Positions 1 to 10,974 of a DNA stretch of 64,000 nt are shown in pieces. Position numbers and translations under genes: made by a program. The notes beneath the pieces are model-generated. The model did not search any database and was not told where the DNA came from. It saw only the letters and a list, made by a program, of their open reading frames with translations. Source of the stretch: Paulownia fortunei (taxonomy: Eukaryota > Streptophyta > Magnoliopsida > Lamiales > Paulowniaceae); NCBI GenBank assembly GCA_019321725.1, contig CM033116.1:7396841-7460840 (forward strand), written 5' to 3'. How positions within the stretch are numbered: the first letter of the stretch is position 1; every line of letters starts with the position of its first letter.

Positions 1-1774
1 GTTTCATCAAAGTCCAATATTATTGCTTAAGTAACATGTACAAAATGATCAACCTAAAAATATAATCGATTTATCAAATTTAGAGCGTACATTGAGAAAG
101 ATTTTTTTTTCATATTTATATTGATTGTAATACAAAGAAATAGATAAAAAATATTGATTTTGAAATGATTCTGTCCAAGTTAGGTCTCAATTAGGAGGTG
201 TATTCATTAATTACATCTTTCAAAGATAAATATTTCCCCACTCCTATCTCTTCTTTATTTTCAATGTTTTTTAAGGAAAATGTGTGAAAGTTGATTCAGA
301 GAGAAATTTTAGCATTTTTTCTATTAAAACAACCAATAAAAAAGTCTACATTAGCAATTTTCGTCTATTTCTATTAAATAGGTGTCGTATATCAAGCAAG
401 TGATGAATTGGATTTAATTTGTCAAATTTTAAAAAGTGCTACATGTAAATTGTCAACCCATATTTCAAAAGACCAAACTGAAAATAAACCAAGTTACAAG
501 ACTCAAAATGCATTTTTGACTTTCAAATAACAATATCAAATTTAAGGCACAAACCGCTTTAACAAATATATATATATATATGACATTGTATATTATTAGA
601 TTACCTTAAATTTTTAAGTTAATTCCATTTTACCCTCTTGTATTCTCTTCTCTTTGGTATCACTTTACCGACTGTACTTTAACTTAGTATTACTTTACCC
701 CTCATGTACTCTAACAAATGTTCCAATTATTTGTATTAAATGACTGAATTACTTTAACATAGTTTCTATTAAATTACAATATAGTAAGATATTTTTTATT
801 AGCTAACTTGTTGTACTTATAAGTTTCTTACTCATCATTAATTAAACAATACAAAATATGTTTTATGTAATATTTTATTAAACTTATAAAATATTAGTAA
901 TAAATTTCTCATTGTCAATCAAACTATAGTGATTTGATAAAAACTATGTTAAGTTCAAAAATAGCCATTAAAGTATATACTTTTCAATATAGTTTAATAT
1001 ATACATAACCTTTTTATCTCTACTAGATTATGTTAAACTTTTTTAAAATAATTCATTAAATAATTTAAAGATCGAGTTAATTATTGAATATGTGCCCATA
1101 TTATTGTAAACATTTTTTAATATATAGTTATACTTTCAATTAGTTAATCAAATAAGGACATAAAAATTGATTTAATATTGTAATGTTTTCTCATAGATCA
1201 AATAAATTAATTTGTTTCATCAAAGTCCAATATTATTGCTTAAGTAACATGTATAAAATGATCAACCTAAAAATATAATCGATTTATCAAATTTAGAGCG
1301 TACATTGAGGAAAAAAAAATTTCATATTTATATTGATTGTATTACAAAGAAATAGATAAAAAATATTGATTTTGAAATGATTCTGTCCAAGTTAGGTCTC
1401 AATTAGGAGGTGTATTCATTAATTACATCTTTCAAAGATAAATATTTTCCTCACTCCTATCTCTTCTTTATTTTCAATGTTTTTTAAGGAAAATGTGTGA
1501 AAGTTGATTCAGAGAGAAATTTTAGCATTTTTTCTATTAAAACAAGCAATAAAGAAGTCTACATTAGCAATTTTCATCTATTTCCATTAAATAGGTGTCG
1601 TGTATCAAGCAAGTGATGAATTGGATTTAATTTGTCAAATTTTAAAAAGTGCTACATGTAAACTGTCAACCCATATTTTGAAAGACCAAACTGAAAATAA
1701 ACCAAGTTACAAGACTCAAAATGCATTTTTTAACTTTCATATAACAATATCAATTTTAAGGCACAAACCGCTTT

Positions 1775-1805
<31 letters not shown>
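1..1805. repeat. 1213-bp tandem repeat, about 1.5 units
   Basis: The unit beginning GTTTCATCAAAGTCC at 1 starts again at 1214. The second unit follows the first with scattered substitutions (for example AACAACC against AACAAGC, TTTCGTC against TTTCATC) and a longer AT run. It ends at that run: the first unit continues with GACATTG, the second with CAAATCTAC. The breakpoint therefore sits at a (TA)n microsatellite. No coding potential is seen on either strand. Confidence 0.92.
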
Positions 1806-2605
1806 CAAATCTACAATTTCTATGAAATCCATTAGGTTAAAAAAAACAACTAACAAATTTTTGCGACAATATACTTCTCGTGACTTACATTCCTCAAGAT
1901 ATTTTAGATATATGAAATTCAACGAGAAAGTGTTTCATTTTTTATTTTAACTTTACCTTCATTTTCTCAATATTTTTAACCAATTATGATTTAAATTAAT
2001 TTCATAAAATTAATTTAAAATCTAAAAAAGAAATATTGATGCTATTTTATCCATGACTTCATTCTATTTTTATCATTTTATTAGTTAAAAAGAGGAAGAA
2101 ATGCTAGAGCAACCACTAAATTTTGAGTAAGGGAGAAGATATAGTAGAATTTTTTAAAGAAAATTGCCAAAACAATTTTGTGAAACAAAATAAAAATAGA
2201 ATAACTCGAAGCATCAAGATTAAACAAGAGAAGAATCAATGCAACCTAAAAATTATATAATTAGAGTTTATAGAACAAAAATTTAATTAAGTAATAGTTT
2301 AACTTAATTTGAATATTCAAAATTTTTATTTCTTTAAACACTTCATTCAGCCATTTGGGTTGATCAATTAGTTCTCTGATTCATTGCAGTTTTTGAATGT
2401 TTTAAATGTTCACTAAATTAAATCTTTATGTCGTGCAATGGTTATAGCAAGGTTATATATTTTGTAACTCCTATTTCTACAAATAATGAGCAAAGCTTTG
2501 TTGAAAAAAAAATGGTTGGAATTAAAAATCAAATTACAATATAAAAAGAATCAAGTTCGAAGTGAAATATTTATTTTATTATTAAGATTTTTTATTATGG
2601 TCATA
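1806..2605. other. AT-rich stretch with no recognisable feature
   Basis: Homopolymer-rich sequence with stops in all frames. Nothing beyond the Helitron-like terminus that follows it could be supported. The duplicate is 10975-11774. Confidence 0.6.
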
Positions 2606-2638
2606 TTTTTTACAGGCGACGCACGTATTTTTTACTAG
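2606..2638 (+). mobile_element. possible Helitron 3' terminus, degenerate
   Basis: A GC-richer patch with GCGACGCACGT is followed by a T run and CTAG, then T, the arrangement of a Helitron 3' end (weak hairpin, then CTRR before a host T). Sequence after CTAG (2639-3085) has a paralogue at 22100-22556, while sequence before it does not. That is expected if an element ends exactly here. The hairpin is poor and no certain 5' end was found. Duplicate at 11775-11807. Confidence 0.35.
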
Positions 2639-3085
2639 TCTATTCAAACTTGCCTATTTATATATCCGAATTAAAAAGGAAAATATAATATTTCTTCTTT
2701 AGAATTAATTCGAGTATGGATACATTGTAATTTATAAATCAAAAATACTTTGACTTTCTTGGTGATCTCTATTTGGCTTTTGATGCTTAGTTGCAGCTAT
2801 AGATAATGAAAAATTATATTTTATTTTTGGCTAAGATCACAATTAAAGCCAGATATGCAATGCCTTAATAGTGGAAATACAATGCCATATAGTTTTATAT
2901 GCTCTCTAAATAACTTAACTTTCAGTAGTTCTTATTTATTACGTTGAAGTTGTTCAACATAACTTGATGATCATGTCATGAATATCATTGTGTAGCCTTC
3001 AACCTAAGAATATAGATGCATGATGGTTCAAAAAAATAATAAACTAGTTGTATTAGACTGCAGATGAGCTATATATTTAAATTAG
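2639..3085. repeat. unique-looking segment with a paralogue at 22100-22556
   Basis: About 450 bases align with 22100-22556 with moderate divergence (shared stretches include TTCAGTAGTTCT, GATGATCATGTCAT and TGCATGATGGTTCA). Here the segment runs on into CCTTGATATTCC. At the other site it is cut after ATTAG by the X element. It therefore shows the empty state of that insertion site. Duplicate at 11808-12254. Confidence 0.75.
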
Positions 3086-4904
3086 CCTTGATATTCCTTT
3101 GTCAACTTATTGGCGATTGGAGATTGCATAAATGTACTAGGATGAAGTTAGAATCATGAAAATTGAATATATGTGCCTTTTCTCTATGCCCTATAGGCTG
3201 ATCTATGGGTGTGGAAATAATAACAATTTCAAAAAATAAACTTAGAGTTCAAGATAATAATACAGCTACCACAATAAACAAACTGTATCTCAAATATATG
3301 TGTTGTACATTGTTGAAATGTGGTGCTTCGGCTATTACAAAGGTTTAAAGATTTGAGTATTACAATTTATAACATTTTTTGTTTGTTCCTACGAAAGCAA
3401 GCCCTCAAGGTGTTTGTTGGTTATAATTGAAAAATTGTTTCTTGCTACTATGAATGTTCAATAGTTTAGTATAATTATTACTAATAACTTAAGTTGCTTT
3501 GGTATGGTAACAAGAGCTGAGTTTATCACTGTGTATCTAATAACTTTGATGATACATCTATCTTTGTACTAGATCTTGGACAAGCTATATCATACACTGC
3601 TAAATTATATGCGATGAAGTTAGATTCTTGGAAAATGAGAGCGCGTGCCCTTACTCTCCAATTTATCTATACGGCTACTCTATTGGTAAATTAAGTTGGT
3701 GCACATTGAGTCATTTACTTTCTAGGCATTGTAGGATAGAAGCAAGATACACTACACCTATAAAATGACTTATCTCCAATTAGTGGAAGAGTATAAGTGA
3801 CTCCCACAGACAACAAATCGTAATTCATATGTGGATCCCTCAATTAACGCATGGTCAAACCTCACACAATTTAAGAACCTCACAAAAGCTATTACTTTTT
3901 TTAATAATAACCGTAAATGAAGTTTACATTGATACTATTTCTACCTAACAAATAGATTATCATTGCATTTGTGGAATTCAAGATATGTTGACAATATTTT
4001 ATATTCGATATAAATGATCATCTTGCTAAAAATATTTTAAAATGCATTTTTTTATTGCTCATTATTTTTCCCAAAGATACATCTTGTATGTAAGTCATTT
4101 GTAGTTGTAGCATAATTATGTGGAACACATTGAAGGAACTTAATGGCTTGAATCTTACAATAACACATATATTTTGAAGTGGTTCCACTTAAAGATTATC
4201 GATGACATCTATGTGTTAGCCCGGATATGGCAGCAATTAACCTCGCAATGGAAGTGGTTCGACATGTCGTTCAAGTTACACTTGATTAGACCCTTATGCT
4301 ATGACCAATGTCTAAATATTTGAGTTAGGCTACAACCTTGAATTTTGACACAATGACAAGCATTCAACTCAAGGTAGCAAGTTGGTTACCCTGTAAAGAT
4401 AAATAGTGGAAATGATTAATAGATGAGATATGGAAATAATTTAGCTTGTAGTAGATACTCAAGGTATTGATGGTGTATATAAAGTTGCAACATGGTGGTT
4501 GTGAAAGCTAAAAAGATTAGTGAACATTTAGGTTCTTTCTGCACCACAAGTGCTCAATCCAAAAATGTGTGTGATAAATTAAGTTTTTGCAGTGCATCCA
4601 TCTTTGTACTTTGCCTCAGAGATGTAATATATTTTTTGTAGACAACATTATTATTAATTACCATAGTGAGAGTCTAGTTATATTGTACCTAGCATAATTA
4701 AATATGTAATAATTGCATTCTGTTGTAAGCTAGACCGTATGGAAATTATATGCATGTGCCTTTAATATCAAATTTTTAATTTCTATTTAAACACGCTATT
4801 GGCAACTATATATCATTATACATTACTTGTATTGTAATATATCAAATAAATTGGCTTCTGAAAGAGGCTTTATTTTGATATTGGTGTTTATAGTTATCAA
4901 TTTT
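3086..4904. other. non-coding stretch, no feature recognised
   Basis: Less AT-rich than its surroundings, but with frequent stops in every frame and no protein motif, repeat end or RNA gene that I could recognise. It may be decayed single-copy sequence or an old transposon interior. Duplicate at 12255-14073. Confidence 0.5.
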
Positions 4905-5745
4905 CAGGCAATAGTGAGCCTCCTCATCTTGTAAAAATAAACTCAAGTCCAGCCGACACTAGTCATCTTAAGAAAATATAGCCCCATAAGTTATTCATTA
5001 TCTTATTGGTTGTGAATAGTCTACTACTGCATCAATACTGTAGATTATCTGACTACTGAGGATCTACAATAAAAAATATACTCAAGAATGGCCAACCCTA
5101 GTCATCTTGAAGAAGAATAGATAACCCCTTAAATTCTTTATTCACTGCTAGTTGGTTGTGTATAGTACGTTAGAACATCGGAGTTTATAAATCATCTTGC
5201 TACTAAGGATCTACAAGAAAACAAAGATTCATTCATGGTTGACCCTAGTGATCTTGGAGAAGAAAAGATACCCCAAAAGTTCTTTGTTCTCTTCTAGGTG
5301 ATTGTGAACAATCTGTTACAACTTCCAAGTTTGTGAGTCATCTTGCTACTATGGATCTACAAGAAAAAAAGGACCCAAGCATGGTTGACCCTACCCATCT
5401 TGGAGAAGAAAAAATACCCCTAAAAGTTCTTTGTTCTCTTCTAGGTGGTTGTGAATAGTATGTTACAACTTTAAAGTTTGTGAATCATCTTGTTACTGAG
5501 GATCTGTTGAAGAAAAAGAACTCAAGTATGATTGACCCTAGCCATCTTGAAGAAGAAAAAATACCCCCAAAAGTTCATTGTTCTCTTTTAGGTGGTTGTG
5601 AATAGTTTGTTACAATATCTAAGTTTGTGAATCATTTAGCTACAAAGAATTTGAAAGAAAAAAATGACTCAAGCATGGCCGACCCTAGTCATCTTGCAAG
5701 AGAAAAGTTACCCCCAAAACTTGTTCGTTTTCTTCTAGGTTGGTG
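4905..5745. repeat. 146-bp tandem array, about 5.5 units
   Basis: The GATCTACA-like landmark recurs at 5061, 5208, 5353, 5501 and 5647, spacings of 145-148 bases. Each unit carries the same order of words: a GACCCTAGTCATCTTG core, an AGAAGAAAA stretch, a run of C, GTTCTTTGTTCTC, then GGTTGTGAATAGT. Units are clearly diverged. The period is not a multiple of three, so no single frame crosses the array, although each unit alone holds about 40 codons of similar peptide ending at TGTGAATAG. Confidence 0.88.
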
Positions 5746-6378
5746 TTAATTAAGTCTTCCCTTTAATTGGCATTAACTCTAAACCAGAATAATGGACATA
5801 AAATACCTATAAATATGTTTCATTGATACCTTTACACAAAGTTTGTAGTAGTAGATTATTTAAATAAATGGGGTGATATAACCAATATTATCTTGTATCT
5901 TTATTTTTTATTACTAATTTGCCATGTTTTTCTCATAGGTATTCCCAGTTACCTTCTAAAAATATTTTAAAATTAGCAATAAGAATCATAGATACTTAAA
6001 TGTAACTATCCTGAGAACAAGAAAGAACATTAGAATAGAATAAATGTGTAGTGCTATATAAAAATCAACGCATGGTGACCAAAAAAACAAAAAAAACGCA
6101 TCTTTTGTGACCTTTCTAAAATTATAGTATTAAAATTCACATCACATTAATTAATTGCTTTTGAGAGACAATTTTTAGTTAGTTACCAACAATTCTAACC
6201 TAATGATAGAAGCAAATTGAAGAGAATAAAAGCACAACAACAAATCAAATAGTTTCTTTTTCTAATTTTTTTTCCATGCAACTTATATTACACTCCATCT
6301 GTTTCTACTTTTTTGGTCCAGTTTGACCCGATACAGATTGAAAAATTATATGTTTCATGTACTTTTACATTATTTATA
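5746..6378. other. AT-rich stretch, weak Stowaway-like word
   Basis: Largely featureless. CTCCATCTGTTTCTACTTTT near 6294 resembles the end of Stowaway-type miniature elements (CTCCCTCCGTTTC), but no matching inverted end with a TA target was found, so no element is called. Duplicate at 14915-15547. Confidence 0.35.
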
Positions 6379-8435
6379 TCTATATTACTATTAAAAGTGT
6401 GAATCAATTTAGTTAATTTTTCTTGATATATTCTTTTGATTGAATAACTTCAATCATGATGGTAATATAAACTTTAATATCTATCTATTAAAAGTGTGAA
6501 TCAATTTAATTAATTTTTCTTGATATATTTTGATTGAATAAATTTAATCATGATGGTAATATAAATTTTAATTTGAATAACGAGAAACAAATATATTAAA
6601 AAAGAATATAAGCATGCTTATACTCAAAGAAAAAATTAAAAACATTAAAATAAACTTGGATGAGAGCTATTATTTTTAAGGAAAGAAAAGTAAACTTTAA
6701 AATTAATTTTTAATGTGAAGGTTTAAGAAAGAGTACAGAATATAAGAGAAATATTTATTTTATTTTTATTATATTTTCTTGCATTATTTATTTTAGTAGG
6801 CTTTATCAATAGGATGAAAAGCACAAAGAAATAGAGAAGAAGAAGAAGATAGACAAATGAGATTTGAAGAAAAAAAAGAAAGACCAAAGAAATTTGAAGA
6901 AGAAGAAGAAAAGACCAAAGAAATTTGTTGCAGCAAAACAATATCACTTTTTTAGCTCTGAATAAGGAGTTACCATGACTTTTATAAAACTTATTTTGTA
7001 TCCCATACTATAATTTTAGTTTCAAAATTGTTGTTCTAATTGTTTCTTACTTATATAGACATCTTTTGTTAGAAAATCTTAAATCTAAGTTATCAATAGA
7101 TAGAAATTAATTTAACCAAATAAAATATAATACAAAAAATTGAAATAAAAATTAAATGTAAATAGAGTTAAAAAGGATATATATGTCATTGTAATAAATT
7201 TAGAAGAAATATTTAAAAAATTATTAGATATGTATTAGTTTGACATTTATGGTAAAACTCAAATGTCACTTAAGAATTACACCATTAAAAAATCATACAA
7301 ATTAAAACACCAATGTGATACTTATGATAAACTTAGGTAGCAAAATAATTTAATTTAACAAAATGAAGTATAATGTGAAAGAGGTGAAACAAGAACTAAA
7401 ATTGAATAGAGTTTGACAATGCATATGTGTCACGCAAAAAAAAAAACTAAAAGAACTTCATTTGATATGTAACAATTTGATATGTGCACCAAAAGTGAGG
7501 CATTTCTTAAACTATGTGTTAATTCAAATATTAGACATTCATGATAAGATTTACTCTTAAAATTTACTTACTTTGTTGAACTATGTATAGTAAGTTTAAG
7601 GGGTTATTTGCACCTTTAGGTTTGAATCTTTAGCAACAACATCTCCTTAATAAATAAAATTTCTGCAAAAAAATCATTAAAAGATCAAGATACCATATTG
7701 CTTTATTTTTTGAAAAAGGCATAATTTTTTTAGAAACTAATTTAATGTGACATATATATATATATATATATCAATAATTTTATGAAGAATATAAATGAAT
7801 GAGATCAATTTCAAATCTTATAGTCACTTCAACAACATAAGGAGTATAGATTAATTTTTGTATATAAAGAGTTGTTATGATTTTCATAATTATACATCGT
7901 TCACAAATTTACAACTATGTAATTTTTATGATAAAATGAAAGAGTCAAGCACAATTGCAAATCTAACTTGTAATGTAATACATACTTTAATAATTATTAA
8001 TAATATAATTTTAATATAGCTTCAAGTGTCCCTTTATATTCTAAATTCTTTTTCAAAAATTAAAAGTTTGTCTTCTTCCTATCGTACTATTTGAATACTT
8101 TGAATTATAAAAAAAAAACAGTTTCCTTATAAACTAAATTCCAAAAGTTGTCAATAAGCAACTACAGAGGACTTCATATCACGAAGCTTTATTTTCATTG
8201 TGTTTTCTTGGTATTTGTTTTAATTAGGTCTTATCAATAGGATGAAAGTCCAAAAAAAATTGAAAAATAAGAAGAAAATGAAGACAAAGAAGAAAGACCA
8301 AGCAAATTTACTATAGTAAAATATATCACTTTTAAGCTTTGAATAAGGAGTTAATATGACTTTTACAAATATTATTTTATATCATACCTCATTAATTTTA
8401 GTTTCAAAATTACTGCTTTTCAAAGTATATTGTAT
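6379..8435 (+). mobile_element. Helitron-like element, 5' part, cut by the gap
   Basis: Starts with TCTATATTACTATTAAAAG after an A, the form of a plant Helitron 5' end. A 97-base internal tandem repeat follows at once (TTAAAAGTGTGAATC at 6391 and 6488). A purine-rich GAAGAA tract at 6815-6930 has a long open frame on the other strand, but that frame is only a leucine/phenylalanine translation of the tract and is not a gene. The element is truncated at the N gap; its full form is at 15548-19903. Confidence 0.5.
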
Positions 8436-8535
8436 NNNNNNNNNNNNNNNNNNNNNNNNNNNNNNNNNNNNNNNNNNNNNNNNNNNNNNNNNNNNNNNNN
8501 NNNNNNNNNNNNNNNNNNNNNNNNNNNNNNNNNNN
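8436..8535. other. assembly gap of 100 N
   Basis: There are exactly 100 unknown bases, the usual placeholder for a gap of unknown size. The sequence resumes at the tail of an AT run in the middle of a 1213-bp repeat unit, so the contig end lies at a simple-sequence tract inside a tandem repeat, a typical place for an assembly to break. Confidence 0.99.
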
Positions 8536-10943
8536 ATATGACATTGTATATTATTAGATTACCTTAAATTTTTAAGTTAATTCCATTTTACCCTCTTGTA
8601 TTCTCTTCGGTATCACTTTACCGACTGTACTTTAACTTAGTATTACTTTACCCCTTATGTACTCTAACAAATGCTTCAATTATTTGTATTAAATGACTGA
8701 ATTACTTTAACATAGTTTCTATTAAATTACAATATAGTAGGATATTTTTTATTTGCTAACTTATTGTACTTATAAGTTTCTTACTCATCATGAATCTAAA
8801 CAATACAAAATATGTTTTATGTAATATTTTATTAAACTTATAAAATATTAGTAATAAATTTCTCATTGTCAATCAAACTATAGTGATTTGATAAAAACTA
8901 TGTTAAGTTCAAAAAAATAGCCATTAAAGTATATACTTTTCAATATAGTTTAATATATACATAACATTTTTATCTCTACTAGATTATGTTAAACGTTTTT
9001 AAAATAATTCATTAAATAATTTAAAAATTGAGTTAATTATTGAATATATGCCCATATTATTGTAAACATTTTTTAATATATAGTTATACTTTCAATTAGT
9101 TAATCAAATAAGGACATAAAAATTGATTTAATAATGTAATGTTTTCTCATAGATCAAATAAATTAATTTGTTTCATCAAAGTCCAATATTATTGCTTAAG
9201 TAACATGTACAAAATGATCAACCTAAAAATATAATCGATTTATCAAATTTAGAGCGTACATTGAGAAAGATTTTTTTTTCATATTTATATTGATTGTAAT
9301 ACAAAGAAATAGATAAAAAATATTGATTTTGAAATGATTCTGTCCAAGTTAGGTCTCAATTAGGAGGTGTATTCATTAATTACATCTTTCAAAGATAAAT
9401 ATTTCCCCACTCCTATCTCTTCTTTATTTTCAATGTTTTTTAAGGAAAATGTGTGAAAGTTGATTCAGAGAGAAATTTTAGCATTTTTTCTATTAAAACA
9501 ACCAATAAAAAAGTCTACATTAGCAATTTTCGTCTATTTCTATTAAATAGGTGTCGTATATCAAGCAAGTGATGAATTGGATTTAATTTGTCAAATTTTA
9601 AAAAGTGCTACATGTAAATTGTCAACCCATATTTCAAAAGACCAAACTGAAAATAAACCAAGTTACAAGACTCAAAATGCATTTTTGACTTTCAAATAAC
9701 AATATCAAATTTAAGGCACAAACCGCTTTAACAAATATATATATATATATGACATTGTATATTATTAGATTACCTTAAATTTTTAAGTTAATTCCATTTT
9801 ACCCTCTTGTATTCTCTTCTCTTTGGTATCACTTTACCGACTGTACTTTAACTTAGTATTACTTTACCCCTCATGTACTCTAACAAATGTTCCAATTATT
9901 TGTATTAAATGACTGAATTACTTTAACATAGTTTCTATTAAATTACAATATAGTAAGATATTTTTTATTAGCTAACTTGTTGTACTTATAAGTTTCTTAC
10001 TCATCATTAATTAAACAATACAAAATATGTTTTATGTAATATTTTATTAAACTTATAAAATATTAGTAATAAATTTCTCATTGTCAATCAAACTATAGTG
10101 ATTTGATAAAAACTATGTTAAGTTCAAAAATAGCCATTAAAGTATATACTTTTCAATATAGTTTAATATATACATAACCTTTTTATCTCTACTAGATTAT
10201 GTTAAACTTTTTTAAAATAATTCATTAAATAATTTAAAGATCGAGTTAATTATTGAATATGTGCCCATATTATTGTAAACATTTTTTAATATATAGTTAT
10301 ACTTTCAATTAGTTAATCAAATAAGGACATAAAAATTGATTTAATATTGTAATGTTTTCTCATAGATCAAATAAATTAATTTGTTTCATCAAAGTCCAAT
10401 ATTATTGCTTAAGTAACATGTATAAAATGATCAACCTAAAAATATAATCGATTTATCAAATTTAGAGCGTACATTGAGGAAAAAAAAATTTCATATTTAT
10501 ATTGATTGTATTACAAAGAAATAGATAAAAAATATTGATTTTGAAATGATTCTGTCCAAGTTAGGTCTCAATTAGGAGGTGTATTCATTAATTACATCTT
10601 TCAAAGATAAATATTTTCCTCACTCCTATCTCTTCTTTATTTTCAATGTTTTTTAAGGAAAATGTGTGAAAGTTGATTCAGAGAGAAATTTTAGCATTTT
10701 TTCTATTAAAACAAGCAATAAAGAAGTCTACATTAGCAATTTTCATCTATTTCCATTAAATAGGTGTCGTGTATCAAGCAAGTGATGAATTGGATTTAAT
10801 TTGTCAAATTTTAAAAAGTGCTACATGTAAACTGTCAACCCATATTTTGAAAGACCAAACTGAAAATAAACCAAGTTACAAGACTCAAAATGCATTTTTT
10901 AACTTTCATATAACAATATCAATTTTAAGGCACAAACCGCTTT

Positions 10944-10974
<31 letters not shown>
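8536..10974. repeat. 1213-bp tandem repeat, about 2 units
   Basis: The array seen at the window start continues to the left here. Bases 8536-9169 match the last 634 bases of a unit with several differences, such as a 6-base deletion in a CTTCTCTTT context. A full unit follows at 9170-10382 and a partial one from 10383 to the long AT run at 10950-10974. The differences between units show that this tandem repeat is a genuine old duplication, unlike the perfect 8.4-kb copy. Confidence 0.9.

Larger units (their letters stand above)
1..8435. repeat. 8.4-kb direct duplication, left copy
   Basis: Every segment compared by eye matches the sequence 9169 bases to the right (9170-17604). The match includes features that normally drift first: the (TA)n run at 1781-1805 has the same length as its partner at 10950-10974, the 20-base AT run near 7752 equals the one near 16921, and the poly(T) tract near 112 also agrees. 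The copy stops exactly at the N gap. Perfect identity over this length, ended by a gap of conventional size, points to overlapping contig ends left unmerged, though a very recent real duplication is not excluded. Confidence 0.95.

Noticed and set aside
1016..1030. TCTCTACTAG as a Helitron 5' end
   Set aside because: It occurs inside each unit of the 1213-bp tandem repeat without any matching hairpin-CTRR end at a consistent distance.
4905..5745. CRISPR-like array
   Set aside because: Units are diverged along their whole length, with no constant repeat and unique spacer pattern, and this is plant nuclear DNA.
5201..5750. Possible multi-exon gene with AG...GT borders in the 146-bp array
   Set aside because: The implied introns would be about 30 bases, too short for plant splicing, and the period of 146 shifts the frame.
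6294..6340. Stowaway miniature element
   Set aside because: Only one end-like word is visible; no inverted partner and no TA target pair.
6723..6947. 74-codon minus-strand frame, also at 15892-16116
   Set aside because: It is the complement of a GAAGAA-rich tract, giving almost only Leu, Phe and Ile. The second copy exists only because the whole block is duplicated.
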